Assembly (NCBI RefSeq): GCF_050278625.1
Contig: NZ_JBNNTI010000010.1
Location: 1 to 64,000, forward strand
Length of the DNA: 64,000 nucleotides
From: Viridibacillus sp050278625
GTDB taxonomy: Bacteria > Bacillota > Bacilli > Bacillales_A > Planococcaceae
Reading direction: 5' to 3'
Made by a program: the position numbers and the translations under genes. Every line of letters starts with the position of its first letter. The stretch's first letter is position 1. The notes beneath the pieces were generated by a model that made no database searches, was not told the DNA's origin, and worked only from the letters and a program-made list of their open reading frames with translations. This document shows, piece after piece, positions 25,710 through 34,696 of this stretch.

Positions 25710-27422
25710 TCAGAATAAGAAATAGCGCTGTGCCATAGGTACCGTATCAACCGGATCACATGTCAGCAATTCGTCGTTTATTTTTACTTCATATGTTTGT
25801 GGATCAACTGTAATATTAGGTGTTTCAGAATTTAATTTCATATCTTTTTTAGTTAGTGTCCGAATTCCGCCAACAGGGAGAATGATTTTATTAAGCCCAA
25901 GCTTTTCATGAACACCATCATCAAATGCAGCTTGCGAAATGAAAGTTGCTGAGCTTCTTGCTAACGCTTTTCCAAGTTGTGCATACATTGGACGGTAAAT
26001 ATATGGTTGCGGAGTTGGGATAGATGCATTGGCATCACCCATTAATCCAGTAACCGCAAGTCCGCTTTTAAGAACCATTTCCGGTTTCACTCCAAAGAAT
26101 TTTGGATTCCATAGAACTAAATCTGCCATTTTTCCAATCTCAATAGAGCCTACATGTTTTGAAATCCCATGTGTGATTGCGGGGTTAATCGTATATTTAG
26201 CGATAAAACGCTTAGCTCGGTTGTTGTCAGCATGTTGGCTATCACCTTCTAGAGGACCTCTTTGTTTTTTCATTTTATCTGCTACTTGCCATGTGCGTAA
26301 AACAACTTCTCCTACACGGCCCATTGCTTGGGAGTCAGAGCTCACCATGCTAAATACGCCCATATCATGAAGGATATCTTCAGCTGCAATTGTTTCTTTT
26401 CTAATTCTAGAATCTGCAAACGCAATGTCTTCCGGAACGGAAGGATTTAAGTGATGACAAACCATAACCATATCAAGATGTTCATCGATAGTATTTACGG
26501 TATAAGGGAGAGTAGGGTTCGTTGATGAAGGCAGAATGTTAAGGTAACCTGCCGATTTGATTAAATCAGGTGCATGCCCACCGCCTGCGCCTTCAGTATG
26601 GTACATGTGAAGAACTCGGTCTTTTACTGCTGCCATAGTATTTTCCATAAAGCCACTTTCGTTTAAAGTGTCTGCGTGAAGGGCAACTTGGATATCATAT
26701 TCATCTGCTACTCGTAGCGCGTAGTCAAGAGATGAACCGGTAGCCCCCCAGTCTTCATGCACTTTTAAGCCGATTACACCAGCTCGGACTTGTTCTATTA
26801 AAGGGCTAATAGATGCGGCATGTCCTTTGCCTGTAAATCCAATGTTGATAGGAAGTCCTTCTGCTGCTTCTAGCATGCGATGAATATTCCATTCACCTGG
26901 AGTAACTGTTGTAGCCTTAGAACCTGCTGCTGGACCTGTACCGCCACCGATTAATGTTGTTGTTCCAGCTGTCAACGCAGTTTGTACTTGTTCAGGATTA
27001 ATAAAGTGAACATGTGTATCGATTGCTCCAGCTGTAACGATTAAACCTTCTCCAGCAATTATTTCTGTTGCTGTGCCAATGATAATATCTACATTATCCA
27101 TAACAAGTGGGTTACCACTCTTACCGATGCCAAAAATCTTACCATCACGGATAGCTAAATCGGCTTTGCAAATGCCAGTATAATCAAAAATAATTACGTT
27201 TGTTATAACTGTATCTGCAACGCCATCAGCACGGGTTGCAAGTGGGTGTTGGCCCATGCCATCTCGAATGACCTTTCCTCCGCCAAAGACAACTTCTTCT
27301 CCGTAAGAAGTGAAGTCCTTTTCGATTTGAATAAACAAATCTGTATCAGCAAGACGGACAGAATCACCAGTAGTTGGTCCATACATTTCAGCATATTGCT
27401 TTCGGGACATTTTAAAAGTCAT
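25710..27422 (-). CDS. ureC: Urease alpha subunit UreC
   Basis: 570 aa, full length. Active-site segments are intact: DTHVHFINPEQ (two nickel His) near residue 135, GLKVHEDWGATGSS with the carbamylated Lys near 219, HTEGAGGGHAPD, the mobile flap VCHHLNPSVPEDIAFADSRI with its Cys-His pair near 320, and SSDSQAMGR with the nickel Asp. It hydrolyses urea to ammonia and carbamate in the cytoplasm. It overlaps ureB by 4 bases. Confidence 0.98.
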   Translation of the reverse strand: MTFKMSRKQYAEMYGPTTGDSVRLADTDLFIQIEKDFTSYGEEVVFGGGKVIRDGMGQHPLATRADGVADTVITNVIIFDYTGICKADLAIRDGKIFGIGKSGNPLVMDNVDIIIGTATEIIAGEGLIVTAGAIDTHVHFINPEQVQTALTAGTTTLIGGGTGPAAGSKATTVTPGEWNIHRMLEAAEGLPINIGFTGKGHAASISPLIEQVRAGVIGLKVHEDWGATGSSLDYALRVADEYDIQVALHADTLNESGFMENTMAAVKDRVLHMYHTEGAGGGHAPDLIKSAGYLNILPSSTNPTLPYTVNTIDEHLDMVMVCHHLNPSVPEDIAFADSRIRKETIAAEDILHDMGVFSMVSSDSQAMGRVGEVVLRTWQVADKMKKQRGPLEGDSQHADNNRAKRFIAKYTINPAITHGISKHVGSIEIGKMADLVLWNPKFFGVKPEMVLKSGLAVTGLMGDANASIPTPQPYIYRPMYAQLGKALARSSATFISQAAFDDGVHEKLGLNKIILPVGGIRTLTKKDMKLNSETPNITVDPQTYEVKINDELLTCDPVDTVPMAQRYFLF

Positions 27423-27742
27423 AATGCGTCCTCACTTTCTAATTTACCGTCTACTTTATTATTGAATCCGTATATGCGGCGTTCTCCTGCAAAATCAATT
27501 AGTTGAATTTCTTTTTCATCTCCGGGTTCAAAACGAACTGCTGCTCCAGCAGGAACATTTAGACGTTTTCCGTAAGCCTTATCTCTAATAAATTTAAGTG
27601 CTTCATTTACTTCATAGAAGTGGAAATGTGATCCGACTTGAACAGGGCGGTCGCCTATGTTAATGACATTAACAGTAACTACCTCGAAGCCTTCATTACA
27701 AATAATCTCTTTTTCTTTTAAAATATATTCTCCTGGTTTCAT
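27419..27742 (-). CDS. ureB: Urease beta subunit UreB
   Basis: 107 aa. It starts MKPGEYILKEKEIICNEG and holds VTVNVINIGDRPVQVGSHFHFYE, NVPAGAAVRFEPGDEKEIQL and a GFNNKVDG tail, the standard beta subunit. It is 16 bases after ureA and overlaps ureC. Separate A and B subunits are usual for Bacillales. Confidence 0.97.
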   Translation of the reverse strand: MKPGEYILKEKEIICNEGFEVVTVNVINIGDRPVQVGSHFHFYEVNEALKFIRDKAYGKRLNVPAGAAVRFEPGDEKEIQLIDFAGERRIYGFNNKVDGKLESEDAL

Positions 27743-27758
27743 ATAGCAACTCCTCCTA

Positions 27759-28061
27759 TTATCGTATTGGACTGTGGATAGTTACCAATTTTGTTCCATC
27801 TGGAAAAGTTGCTTCAACTTGAATATCATCGATCATTTCAGGAATTCCATCCATAACATCGTCTTGAGTCAAGATGGTAGAACCGTATTCCATTAGTTCT
27901 GCAACAGTCTTCCCATCTCTCGCTCCTTCCATTACCTCGTACGTAATAAGGGCAACAGATTCTGGATGATTCAATTTTAGACCCCTACCCTTTCGGCGTC
28001 TTGCAAGGTCAGCTGCCACTACAATCATTAGTTTGTCAATTTCACGCGGCAATAAATGCAT
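27759..28061 (-). CDS. ureA: Urease gamma subunit UreA
   Basis: 100 aa. MHLLPREIDKLMIVVAADLA, RRKGRGLKLNHPESVALI and VTIHSPIR are the standard gamma-subunit blocks. First gene of the ure operon; AGGAGGAG lies 7 bases before the ATG. Confidence 0.97.
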   Translation of the reverse strand: MHLLPREIDKLMIVVAADLARRRKGRGLKLNHPESVALITYEVMEGARDGKTVAELMEYGSTILTQDDVMDGIPEMIDDIQVEATFPDGTKLVTIHSPIR

Positions 28062-28744
28062 AGTCCACTCCTCCTGGTATAAATCTTAAATAAAAATAGT
28101 ATTTTACTTGGTAGAAAGGCGGAGATTAACTAAAAAATAAAATAAATATTTATCTATTTATTTTCTCTGAAATCCCATTAATTAACCTTTCTAAAGAATT
28201 TTAACATATAAATAATTTAAGATGAAGTTTTACGTAATGCGAAATATATTTAAAATAAAGTTAAAGTATTAATATAAAATTTCGATTGCCTTCCAACAAA
28301 ATGTGAGTTTATATTTATGTGATTTTACTTTAGTTTGCAGATAGATTTTCTTTTAATCTGTTCTAACGAGTTACATTCTAAGGAAGTTGTGTACTTAATT
28401 TCAAAGTAGGAAAGCTAATAATGCATAGCTCGGTAATAAGTATCAAGATGCTATAATTATGGTTGAGGTGAGATAGATGAGTAAATATACTACGTGTAAG
28501 GGCAAGACGTTTTGTTCATTTGAATAATTGTATGAAAGCTCATAGTTTTTACAATCTCACATTTGACCCTAGTTATTTGTGGAATGGGGTTCAAACGAAC
28601 ATGGATATAATCGATTATTTTGATTGGGTTGAAATTTTAAAAAAAGCCTTAAAGGCCAGTTTATATTTACTGGTCTTTATACTATTAAACGGGCAGTTAT
28701 AGTCCGCGTTTATGAATTGTATTTTATTATTTATTGAATATGGA
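28062..28744. other. ure promoter region and an orphan transcript end
   Basis: The minus-strand promoter of ureA must lie here, but no confident -10/-35 or TnrA/GlnR site was found. On the plus strand a 16-codon frame at about 28477-28527 (MSKYTTCKGKTFCSFE) follows GAGGTG by 6 bases, and a terminator-like hairpin stands at 28651-28678 with no large gene before it. Confidence 0.4.
28651..28682 (+). terminator. Orphan terminator-like hairpin
   Basis: A 10-bp stem with one G-U pair (28651-28660 with 28669-28678) has A-rich and T-rich flanks. No convincing gene precedes it, so it may end a small RNA or a decayed gene. Confidence 0.45.
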
Positions 28745-29074
28745 GTGATTAAAATAACTATAGTATTGTTTTTATTAGCTGGGTTAGGTGAGATAGGTGG
28801 AGGATACCTTATCTGGCTATGGCTTAGAGAAGGAAGACCATTTTATTTTGGGGTTTTCGGAGGTATAGCCCTAGCTTTATATGGCGTTGTAGCAACATTT
28901 CAATCGTTCCCTTCGTTCGGACGAGTTTATGCAGCATATGGGGGTGTTTTTATCATCCTATCAGTGTTATGGGGATGGGGAGTTGATAAGAAAGCTCCCG
29001 ACTTATATGATTGGATAGGTGCAATTATTTGTTTAGTTGGAGTTTCTGTCATGCTATGGGCTCCCCGTAATTAA
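28745..29074 (+). CDS. YnfA/UPF0060 family small membrane protein
   Basis: 109 aa from GTG 28745. It has four helices with the family signatures LAGLGEIGGGYLIWLWLREG, YGVVATFQSFPSFGRVYAAYGG and the closing DWIGAIICLVGVSVMLWAP. The family resembles small multidrug-resistance-type transporters; its role is not settled. The start is odd. The only good ribosome binding site (GGAGTG) is followed 6 bases later by ATA (28754), exactly where homologues (about 108 aa) begin. GTG 28745 overlaps that site, and an upstream ATG at 28712 has none. Confidence 0.85.
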   Translation: MIKITIVLFLLAGLGEIGGGYLIWLWLREGRPFYFGVFGGIALALYGVVATFQSFPSFGRVYAAYGGVFIILSVLWGWGVDKKAPDLYDWIGAIICLVGVSVMLWAPRN

Positions 29075-29398
29075 ATAGCATTGACTGAGTAACCTCTATT
29101 TAATAGAAAGAGTAAATCAATTATTGGCTCTTTAAAAATCCTAAGGCAATCAAATAATTTAATAGCTATTTAGCATGTTTTTTCAAACCATTGAAAAACA
29201 TGCTTTTTTATTTATCCACTTTTTGAGTAAAGCCAAAGAAACAGTGATGTTGAAAAAGAGGATTGTATTGCTATGTTAGCGAAATAAAATAAAGGAACCT
29301 TATTTAAAATATGTATTGTTTCTAAGCTAACGTTATAAATAATAGAGCTAAAACGTAGCTTAGATTGTTAATGAAATTTATGCGAAGGGGTTTTTCTA
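29075..29398. other. Intergenic region with terminator
   Basis: Contains the YnfA-family gene terminator (29172-29210) and the leader of the next gene. No other gene was seen. Confidence 0.4.
29172..29210 (+). terminator. Terminator of the YnfA-family gene
   Basis: Arms AGCATGTTTTTTC (29172-29184) and GAAAAACATGCT (29193-29204) precede TTTTTT. Confidence 0.75.
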
Positions 29399-29956
29399 TT
29401 GAAACAAGCTTTACTAGTGATTGATGCTCAACAAGAGTTAATTGAGGGTGATGAAAAAGAGCAAAGCGTTCTAAATAAAGAGAAACTGTTGAATAATATC
29501 AATTCGGTAATAAATAAGGCAGTGGAATCGGATGCATTAGTCATTTTTATGAGAGATAAAGATGTTGCGCAAGGTGAAGGTAAAGGATTTCAAGTTCATG
29601 AGCAAATTAAAGTGCCGCTAACTGCTAAAGTATTTGATAAGGAGGCTACTAATTCGTTCTATAAAACACCGTTGATGGACTTTTTAAAAGATCATGAAGT
29701 CGAGCATTTAGTAGTTATGGGATGTAAAACAGAGCATTGTGTTGATACCGCTGTTAGAACTGCAACGGTAAATTATTTTGACGTAACCCTAGTTGAAGAT
29801 GGTCATTCAACAACGGACGCTACAAATTTATCTGCTGATAAGATAATTAATCATCATAATGAAATCCTACATGGTCATTACAATGTAGATAATTTTTCCG
29901 TTGTTAGAAATAGTAGTGAAGATTTGTTTAAACCAACGCATAACAATTATAGATAA
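29399..29956 (+). CDS. Isochorismatase-like cysteine hydrolase
   Basis: 185 aa with the Rossmann-like isochorismatase fold. The catalytic triad is visible: Asp in LLVIDAQQELI (residue 9), Lys in the FDKEATNSFYKTPL region and Cys in MGCKTEHCVDTAVRTATV. Members hydrolyse amides such as nicotinamide, ureidoacrylate or N-carbamoyl compounds; the substrate is not clear here. Start TTG with AAGGGG 8 bases upstream. Stands alone, between its own promoter region and a terminator. Confidence 0.88.
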   Translation: MKQALLVIDAQQELIEGDEKEQSVLNKEKLLNNINSVINKAVESDALVIFMRDKDVAQGEGKGFQVHEQIKVPLTAKVFDKEATNSFYKTPLMDFLKDHEVEHLVVMGCKTEHCVDTAVRTATVNYFDVTLVEDGHSTTDATNLSADKIINHHNEILHGHYNVDNFSVVRNSSEDLFKPTHNNYR

Positions 29957-29998
29957 ATAAACTGGGGTTCACTTTTCTTCTTACTACCCATTTTAAAT

Positions 29999-30037
29999 AA
30001 AGCATTCATTTTGATTAATTTCAAAATGGATGCTTTT
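29999..30037 (+). terminator. Terminator with GATTAA-type loop
   Basis: Arms 29999-30014 and 30021-30036 form a long stem with few mismatches, closing on TTTTGA-TTAATT-TCAAAA. It belongs to a recurring hairpin type in this window (see findings). Confidence 0.7.
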
Positions 30038-30194
30038 ATCGTTTAGAACAAAGGAAGTTTTAAAATGGATATAGTTGGTGATTTCATAGTTGAGATTGAT
30101 GCTTATTTTATTTTTAAAAATATGAGAATGTTAGTAGGTCACGTTCGTTGTATATAGTGAGAAAGCTTTTTCAATTTAAAAAGGAGATCATGCC

Positions 30195-30767
30195 ATGAGA
30201 ATTTCAGAGAAGAATTTTGTTAAGCGTTTAAAGAAACAAGATGAAGATGCACTTGAATATGTTATCGATACGTATATGCCTTTTATAAAAGCAATTGTTT
30301 ATAAAATTTTACAACCACTTGGGAAAGTAGACTTAGTGGAAGAGTGTATGAGCGATGTTTTTTTATCGGTATGGCAAAATTCAACGCAATTTAAGGGTGA
30401 TGCAATCGAATTCAAAAAATGGATTGGCATGATTGCAAAATATAAAGCGATTGACCAATACCGAGCGATAGAGAAACAGCAAGCAAAAGAGCAAGTTCTT
30501 GATGGTACAGATAATTTTGCTTCAGGGAATCTAACACAAGATCAGATTTTGCAGCGTGAAGAGAGACATGAGTTGCTGTTTGAACTAAGTAAATTAGAAC
30601 CTGTAGATAGAGATATATTCACAATGAAGTATTTCCTAGAGATGGCGAATGGCGAAATAGCAGATGCTCTTTTTATATCGAAAGCGGCAGTAGATAACCG
30701 CTTATACCGCGGGAAGAGAAAGCTAGCATATTCCATAACAAAGAGTTTGGAGGAGCGATGGACATGA
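30195..30767 (+). CDS. ECF-type sigma-70 family factor
   Basis: 190 aa. Region 2 (YMPFIKAIVYKIL, ECMSDVFLSVWQNSTQFKG, FKKWIGMIAKYKAIDQYRA) and region 4 (LSKLEPVDRDIFTMKYFLEM, EIADALFISKAAVDNRLYRG) are both present with a short linker, as in ECF sigma factors. AAGGAG lies 8-9 bases before the ATG. The next gene overlaps its 3' end by 10 bases and encodes a membrane protein of the DUF4179 type, its presumed anti-sigma factor. This arrangement is common in Bacillales. Confidence 0.9.
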   Translation: MRISEKNFVKRLKKQDEDALEYVIDTYMPFIKAIVYKILQPLGKVDLVEECMSDVFLSVWQNSTQFKGDAIEFKKWIGMIAKYKAIDQYRAIEKQQAKEQVLDGTDNFASGNLTQDQILQREERHELLFELSKLEPVDRDIFTMKYFLEMANGEIADALFISKAAVDNRLYRGKRKLAYSITKSLEERWT

Positions 30768-31795
30768 CAAATCAGTATAAAAAGTGGGCTAATTTTAATA
30801 TTGAAGATATTGAGCCAATGGACGTAACGGATATTGAAAAGGCACGTATGAAACAGCGTATTATTAATAGAAAAATCACAAAAATAAAACGCCCAGTTTG
30901 GCGTATTGTTGCTGTAGCATTAATGATATTCATTGGAAGTGCGACAACAGTTAGTTTTGCGATGCCGAGCGTAGCATCACAAATCCCAATTATAAAAGGT
31001 ATCATCAATTATTTTACTTCTGACAATGATAAGTTTTATGAAAAATATTCAGAATATGCAACGGATATTGAAGAAGTACAAATGAGTAATGGCATTACGA
31101 TGATGATTGAAAACGCTGTTTATGATGGTAAAACAATTACAATTACCTACGCACTAGAAACAGAACGTGATTTAGGTGTAAATCCACGAATTGGACAGTT
31201 CTTTAAAGTTAAAGGTAGTATTGCAGCTGCGGGGGGAGATTCGCTCCAACAAATAAGTCCAACAAAATATGTAGGTCTAGCACGTGTAACTCCAACATTC
31301 AAAAAAGACCTAGAAAAAGTTCAAGTGCAATGGTCTCCTAAAAGTTATAGAAATGATATAACAGATGAAACGATTAAAGGAGATTGGAAGTTTAATTTTG
31401 AATTAGAAAAAATTCAAGATGAAATTCAGTTAGTTGACCAATCTATGACAGAAGCAGGTATGAAATTAATTATTAATGAGATTCGTAAAACGGATGTATC
31501 AACGATTATTAAAATGAAACAAATAACTGAATCTAAATTATTAAAAATATGGCATTTGGCAAGTCCTACTCTTGAGATTCATGATGATGTCGGTAACGTA
31601 TATTATGTTGAAGATAATGGTGGTTCGTATTCTGATAATGGTGTAACTGCCACTGCTGAATGGAGTCAATCAATAGGAGTCATTGATGAAAAAGCTACAA
31701 AGCTTTACATTGAGCCGACAATAGTTTTGAGTTTAGGGGATGCAAAGGGTAGCAAAAAATATAAAATGAAAACAATTGAGATTCCTCTTGATTAA
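30758..31795 (+). CDS. DUF4179 anti-sigma factor-like membrane protein
   Basis: 345 aa. A cytoplasmic N-terminus of about 45 residues (sigma-binding region by position) is followed by one membrane helix (IVAVALMIFIGSATTVSFAM) and a large extracytoplasmic domain of DUF4179 type (NGITMMIENAVYDGKTITIT, ETERDLGVN). The ECF gene overlap and this topology make it the likely membrane anti-sigma factor. The signal it senses is unknown. GGAGG lies 4 bases before the ATG; a second ATG is 6 bases downstream. Confidence 0.8.
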   Translation: MDMTNQYKKWANFNIEDIEPMDVTDIEKARMKQRIINRKITKIKRPVWRIVAVALMIFIGSATTVSFAMPSVASQIPIIKGIINYFTSDNDKFYEKYSEYATDIEEVQMSNGITMMIENAVYDGKTITITYALETERDLGVNPRIGQFFKVKGSIAAAGGDSLQQISPTKYVGLARVTPTFKKDLEKVQVQWSPKSYRNDITDETIKGDWKFNFELEKIQDEIQLVDQSMTEAGMKLIINEIRKTDVSTIIKMKQITESKLLKIWHLASPTLEIHDDVGNVYYVEDNGGSYSDNGVTATAEWSQSIGVIDEKATKLYIEPTIVLSLGDAKGSKKYKMKTIEIPLD

Positions 31796-31830
31796 GTCTT
31801 TATAAAAATCAAGAATTCTTACTAATATAA

Positions 31831-31868
31831 AAATCCATTTCGATTAACTTCGAATTGGATTTATTTTT
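31831..31868 (+). terminator. Terminator after the sigma/anti-sigma pair
   Basis: Arms 31831-31843 and 31849-31862 with one mismatch and a GATTAAC loop precede TTATTTTT. Confidence 0.6.
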
Positions 31869-31917
31869 ATTTATAGCTTAAAAAAATTTATCTCCAAATT
31901 ATAAAACATAATATTGC

Positions 31918-31940
31918 AATAACTAATCTAATTAGTTATT
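31918..31940. promoter_or_regulatory. Palindromic operator upstream of the MBL-TetR operon
   Basis: AATAACTAAT (31918-31927), CTA, ATTAGTTATT (31931-31940): a perfect 10-bp inverted repeat 42 bases before the MBL start. The size and position suit autoregulation by the TetR-family gene of the same operon. Confidence 0.55.
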
Positions 31941-31982
31941 ATATTAATAATATTAGTTTTTAGAAAAGGAGCTTGATAAAGG

Positions 31983-32687
31983 ATGAGAATTACGAAAATT
32001 GGTACAGTATTTCAATTGTCTTTTATGCCACGTGTATTTCCGGTTAATTGTTATTTAGTAGAGGAGGAAAATGAACTTACATTGATTGATGCAGCCCTAC
32101 CTTTCAGCACAAAGGGGATAATAGATGCAGCCGAGCGTATTGGCAAACCGATTACAAGAATTGTACTTACCCATGCGCACAATGATCATATAGGTGCTTT
32201 AGATACGTTGAAAGAATTATTACCAAATGCTCAAGTAAGCATTTCTTCTAGGGATTCCTTATTATTGGCTGGGGACTCCACCTTGCTACCAAATGAAAAA
32301 AATAAACCAATTCGTGGTGGAGTTCCAAAAAATATTAAAACTAAACCAGATTTATTATTAGAAGACGGTGATCGCATTGGTTCACTAGAAGTAATCGCGA
32401 CGCCAGGTCATACACCTGGATCCATAACACTTTTTGACACACGCAATCGTAGTCTGATTGCAGGTGATGCCTTTATTACAAGAGGAAAGATAGTAGTATC
32501 TGGGTTAATGAATGCCTTATTCCCGTTTCCAGCTTTAGCTACGTGGGATAAACGTATAGCTCTTGAGAGTGCAAAGAAATTGATGAGTTATCAACCAAGT
32601 CTGCTTGCGGTAGGGCATGGCAAAATGCTGGAGCAACCAGGGGCTAAAATAGAGCAGGCAATAGCGGAAGCAGAGAAAAAGTTCTAA
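31983..32687 (+). CDS. MBL-fold metallo-hydrolase
   Basis: 234 aa. The metal motif THAHNDHIGALD (HxHxDH) near residue 61, the ATPGHTPGSI loop, AGDAF and a final GHGKM supply the ligands of a two-metal metallo-beta-lactamase fold. Substrate unknown: thioesters, lactones and similar are hydrolysed by this broad group. It is followed after 26 bases by a TetR-type regulator, so the two probably form an operon. AAAGGAG lies upstream. Confidence 0.88.
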   Translation: MRITKIGTVFQLSFMPRVFPVNCYLVEEENELTLIDAALPFSTKGIIDAAERIGKPITRIVLTHAHNDHIGALDTLKELLPNAQVSISSRDSLLLAGDSTLLPNEKNKPIRGGVPKNIKTKPDLLLEDGDRIGSLEVIATPGHTPGSITLFDTRNRSLIAGDAFITRGKIVVSGLMNALFPFPALATWDKRIALESAKKLMSYQPSLLAVGHGKMLEQPGAKIEQAIAEAEKKF

Positions 32688-32713
32688 CAATCTAAATAGG
32701 AAGTGACAATGAA

Positions 32714-33310
32714 ATGACTCGTCGTATGAAATTAGATGTATCAATTATTTTAGAGAAAGCAACAGAGTTAGCTGATGAGAATGGTTTAGATCAACTTTCG
32801 CTAGGCTCATTAGCCGAGAAATTAGGAGTACGACCTCCTTCCTTATACAATCATTTTGAAGGTCTAAATGGATTGAAGCAGAAGTTAGCAATTCATGGAG
32901 TTAAAAAACTTTATGAATATATGCTTCAGGCTGCAGTCGGAAGATCGGGTGATGAAGCAGTGCGTGCAGTGAGTGAGGCGTATATTCAATTTGTCAGAAC
33001 TCACCCGGGGCTTTATGACGCTAGCAATCGTTTTCCGGATGCTGACGATAAAGAATTACAACAAGCCCATGATTTAGTCGTACAGTTAGTTGTTCAAGTA
33101 CTACAAGCATACAATTTGCAGGAGGAAACAGCGATTCATATGGTCCGAGGATTAAGAAGTATACTACATGGATTTACTTCTATTGAGCAAATGGGTGGCT
33201 TTGGAATGCCACTAGATATTGATAAAAGTTTTTTAATTCTCATTAATACTTTTATTGAAGGTATTCATACAGTTGTAATCAATGAAGGCGCGTATGAACA
33301 GGAGGAATAA
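32714..33310 (+). CDS. TetR/AcrR family repressor
   Basis: 198 aa. N-terminal HTH: ILEKATELADENGLDQLSLGSLAEKLGV, then RPPSLYNHFEGLNGLKQKLA (residues 9-56). The C-terminal ligand domain is of the WHG type (YIQFVRTHPGLYDASNRFP, RGLRSILHGFTSIEQMGGFG). It probably represses its own operon and possibly the DUF418 gene downstream, since palindromes lie before both. Ligand unknown. Confidence 0.9.
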   Translation: MTRRMKLDVSIILEKATELADENGLDQLSLGSLAEKLGVRPPSLYNHFEGLNGLKQKLAIHGVKKLYEYMLQAAVGRSGDEAVRAVSEAYIQFVRTHPGLYDASNRFPDADDKELQQAHDLVVQLVVQVLQAYNLQEETAIHMVRGLRSILHGFTSIEQMGGFGMPLDIDKSFLILINTFIEGIHTVVINEGAYEQEE

Positions 33311-33447
33311 TTCAGGTGACATTACTAACAGTGATATAAGCGCTAATTATTTGAATGATTAATAAGGAAAATTTTTTTGATTATAGAAGCTGCTAGACAA
33401 AAAGAAATTACTTTCTCTAACATTTATTTTCTAACTCATATTAATGT

Positions 33448-33482
33448 TAGCCCTAATTGATATCATTTAGGGCTATTTTTTA
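33448..33482 (+). terminator. Terminator of the MBL-TetR operon
   Basis: TAGCCCTAA (33448-33456) pairs with TTAGGGCTA (33467-33475), followed by TTTTTT. Confidence 0.75.
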
Positions 33483-33518
33483 TTTAAGTATTTATGTTGA
33501 AAAAGATTTATTGCTCAA

Positions 33519-33550
33519 TTATAATTTACCTAACGATAGGTAAATTATAA
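33519..33550. promoter_or_regulatory. Perfect 14-bp-arm palindrome upstream of DUF418 gene
   Basis: TTATAATTTACCTA (33519-33532), ACGA, TAGGTAAATTATAA (33537-33550), ending 52 bases before the DUF418 start. The core TTTACCTA-N4-TAGGTAAA has the look of a TetR-family operator. Confidence 0.6.
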
Positions 33551-33602
33551 AGTGATATCTTTTCAGGGAGTTATTGATATCATCTTTTGGGGGATGGATT
33601 AC

Positions 33603-34691
33603 ATGAGTAAAACTAAAGGCCGTATTACAGGGCTCGACTTCGCTCGTTCTTTAGCAATGTTTGGTATGTTCATAGTGAATTTTACTGTTATCACTGGTGC
33701 AGAGACGAATGGACCTAATTGGTTAGTTCGTTTGACTACGCTTTTTGAAGGGCATGCTTCGGCGCTTTTTGTATTACTTGCGGGTATAGGTATTGCGTTA
33801 ATGACTCGTAAGGCTAGAGAAGGACACGATCACCAATTGATTGGAGATATGCGAATCGTTATTTGGAAGCGTGCGTTATTTCTATCTATAGCAGGTTTGG
33901 GATTGTATATGGTAGGGTGGACCGGTGATATTCTCCATTATTACGGGGTCTATTTATTTTTCATAGGTTTCTTAATTAGTTTTCCTAAAAAAGTGCTCTT
34001 AATCATTACGATTGTAGTTGTTATGATTGCTCAATGTATACAGTTAACATTTGATGTTTTTGTAGGATGGGATCCTGGTGCATTGTATATGGATTATGTG
34101 GGTTTTTGGACTATTAAAGGATTTTTACGCAATCTTTTCTTTAATGGCTACCATCCAATTTTCCCGTGGTTCGCTTTTATATTAATTGGATTTGCCATAG
34201 GCAGTCTTGATTTTAAAAGTAATCAGATACGCCGAAAACTATTATTGGTAGGCGTGATAATTCTTTTCTTTACAGAAGCTCTGTCAAAGATATTGATTTC
34301 TCAAACTTCCTCTGTGTTAACAATGGAAGTAGCGGAATTTTTGTTTAATACAGGGCCTATACTGCCGGGTATTCTTTATATTACCTCTGCGGGTGGTTCA
34401 GCTTTAATCATTTTAATCGCCGCCTTATACATTACTGAACGATTTACAAAGAGTAAGCTTGTTGCATCAATCATTGCCTCTGGGCAAATGACATTAACAC
34501 ACTACATTGCACATATTCTTATTGGTGTAAGCTTTCTAGAATGGATTGGTCGAGCTGAGCATCAATCACTAACCTTCATATACAGCTTTTGCATTGTGTT
34601 CTATATAGTATGTATTTTATTTAGTACACTATGGCAACGGAAATTTTCAAGAGGACCAGTAGAATGCTTGATGAGGTATTTAACCAAATAG
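33603..34691 (+). CDS. DUF418 family membrane protein (YeiB-like)
   Basis: 362 aa with about ten helices. The opening RITGLDFARSLAMFGMFIVNF is the standard start of these proteins, and the C-terminal WQRKFSRGPVECLMRYLT matches the DUF418 closing motif. The fold is shared with membrane acyltransferases, but no reaction is established. ATG 33603 is chosen because GGGGG lies about 9 bases before it; the frame is open further upstream to 33552. Control by the palindrome at 33519 is likely. Confidence 0.85.
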   Translation: MSKTKGRITGLDFARSLAMFGMFIVNFTVITGAETNGPNWLVRLTTLFEGHASALFVLLAGIGIALMTRKAREGHDHQLIGDMRIVIWKRALFLSIAGLGLYMVGWTGDILHYYGVYLFFIGFLISFPKKVLLIITIVVVMIAQCIQLTFDVFVGWDPGALYMDYVGFWTIKGFLRNLFFNGYHPIFPWFAFILIGFAIGSLDFKSNQIRRKLLLVGVIILFFTEALSKILISQTSSVLTMEVAEFLFNTGPILPGILYITSAGGSALIILIAALYITERFTKSKLVASIIASGQMTLTHYIAHILIGVSFLEWIGRAEHQSLTFIYSFCIVFYIVCILFSTLWQRKFSRGPVECLMRYLTK

Positions 34692-34696
34692 TGTTT

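Noticed and set aside
28520..28702. 60-aa open frame before the YnfA-family gene
   Set aside because: It runs through the hairpin at 28651-28678, has no ribosome binding site and no family resemblance; taken as chance.
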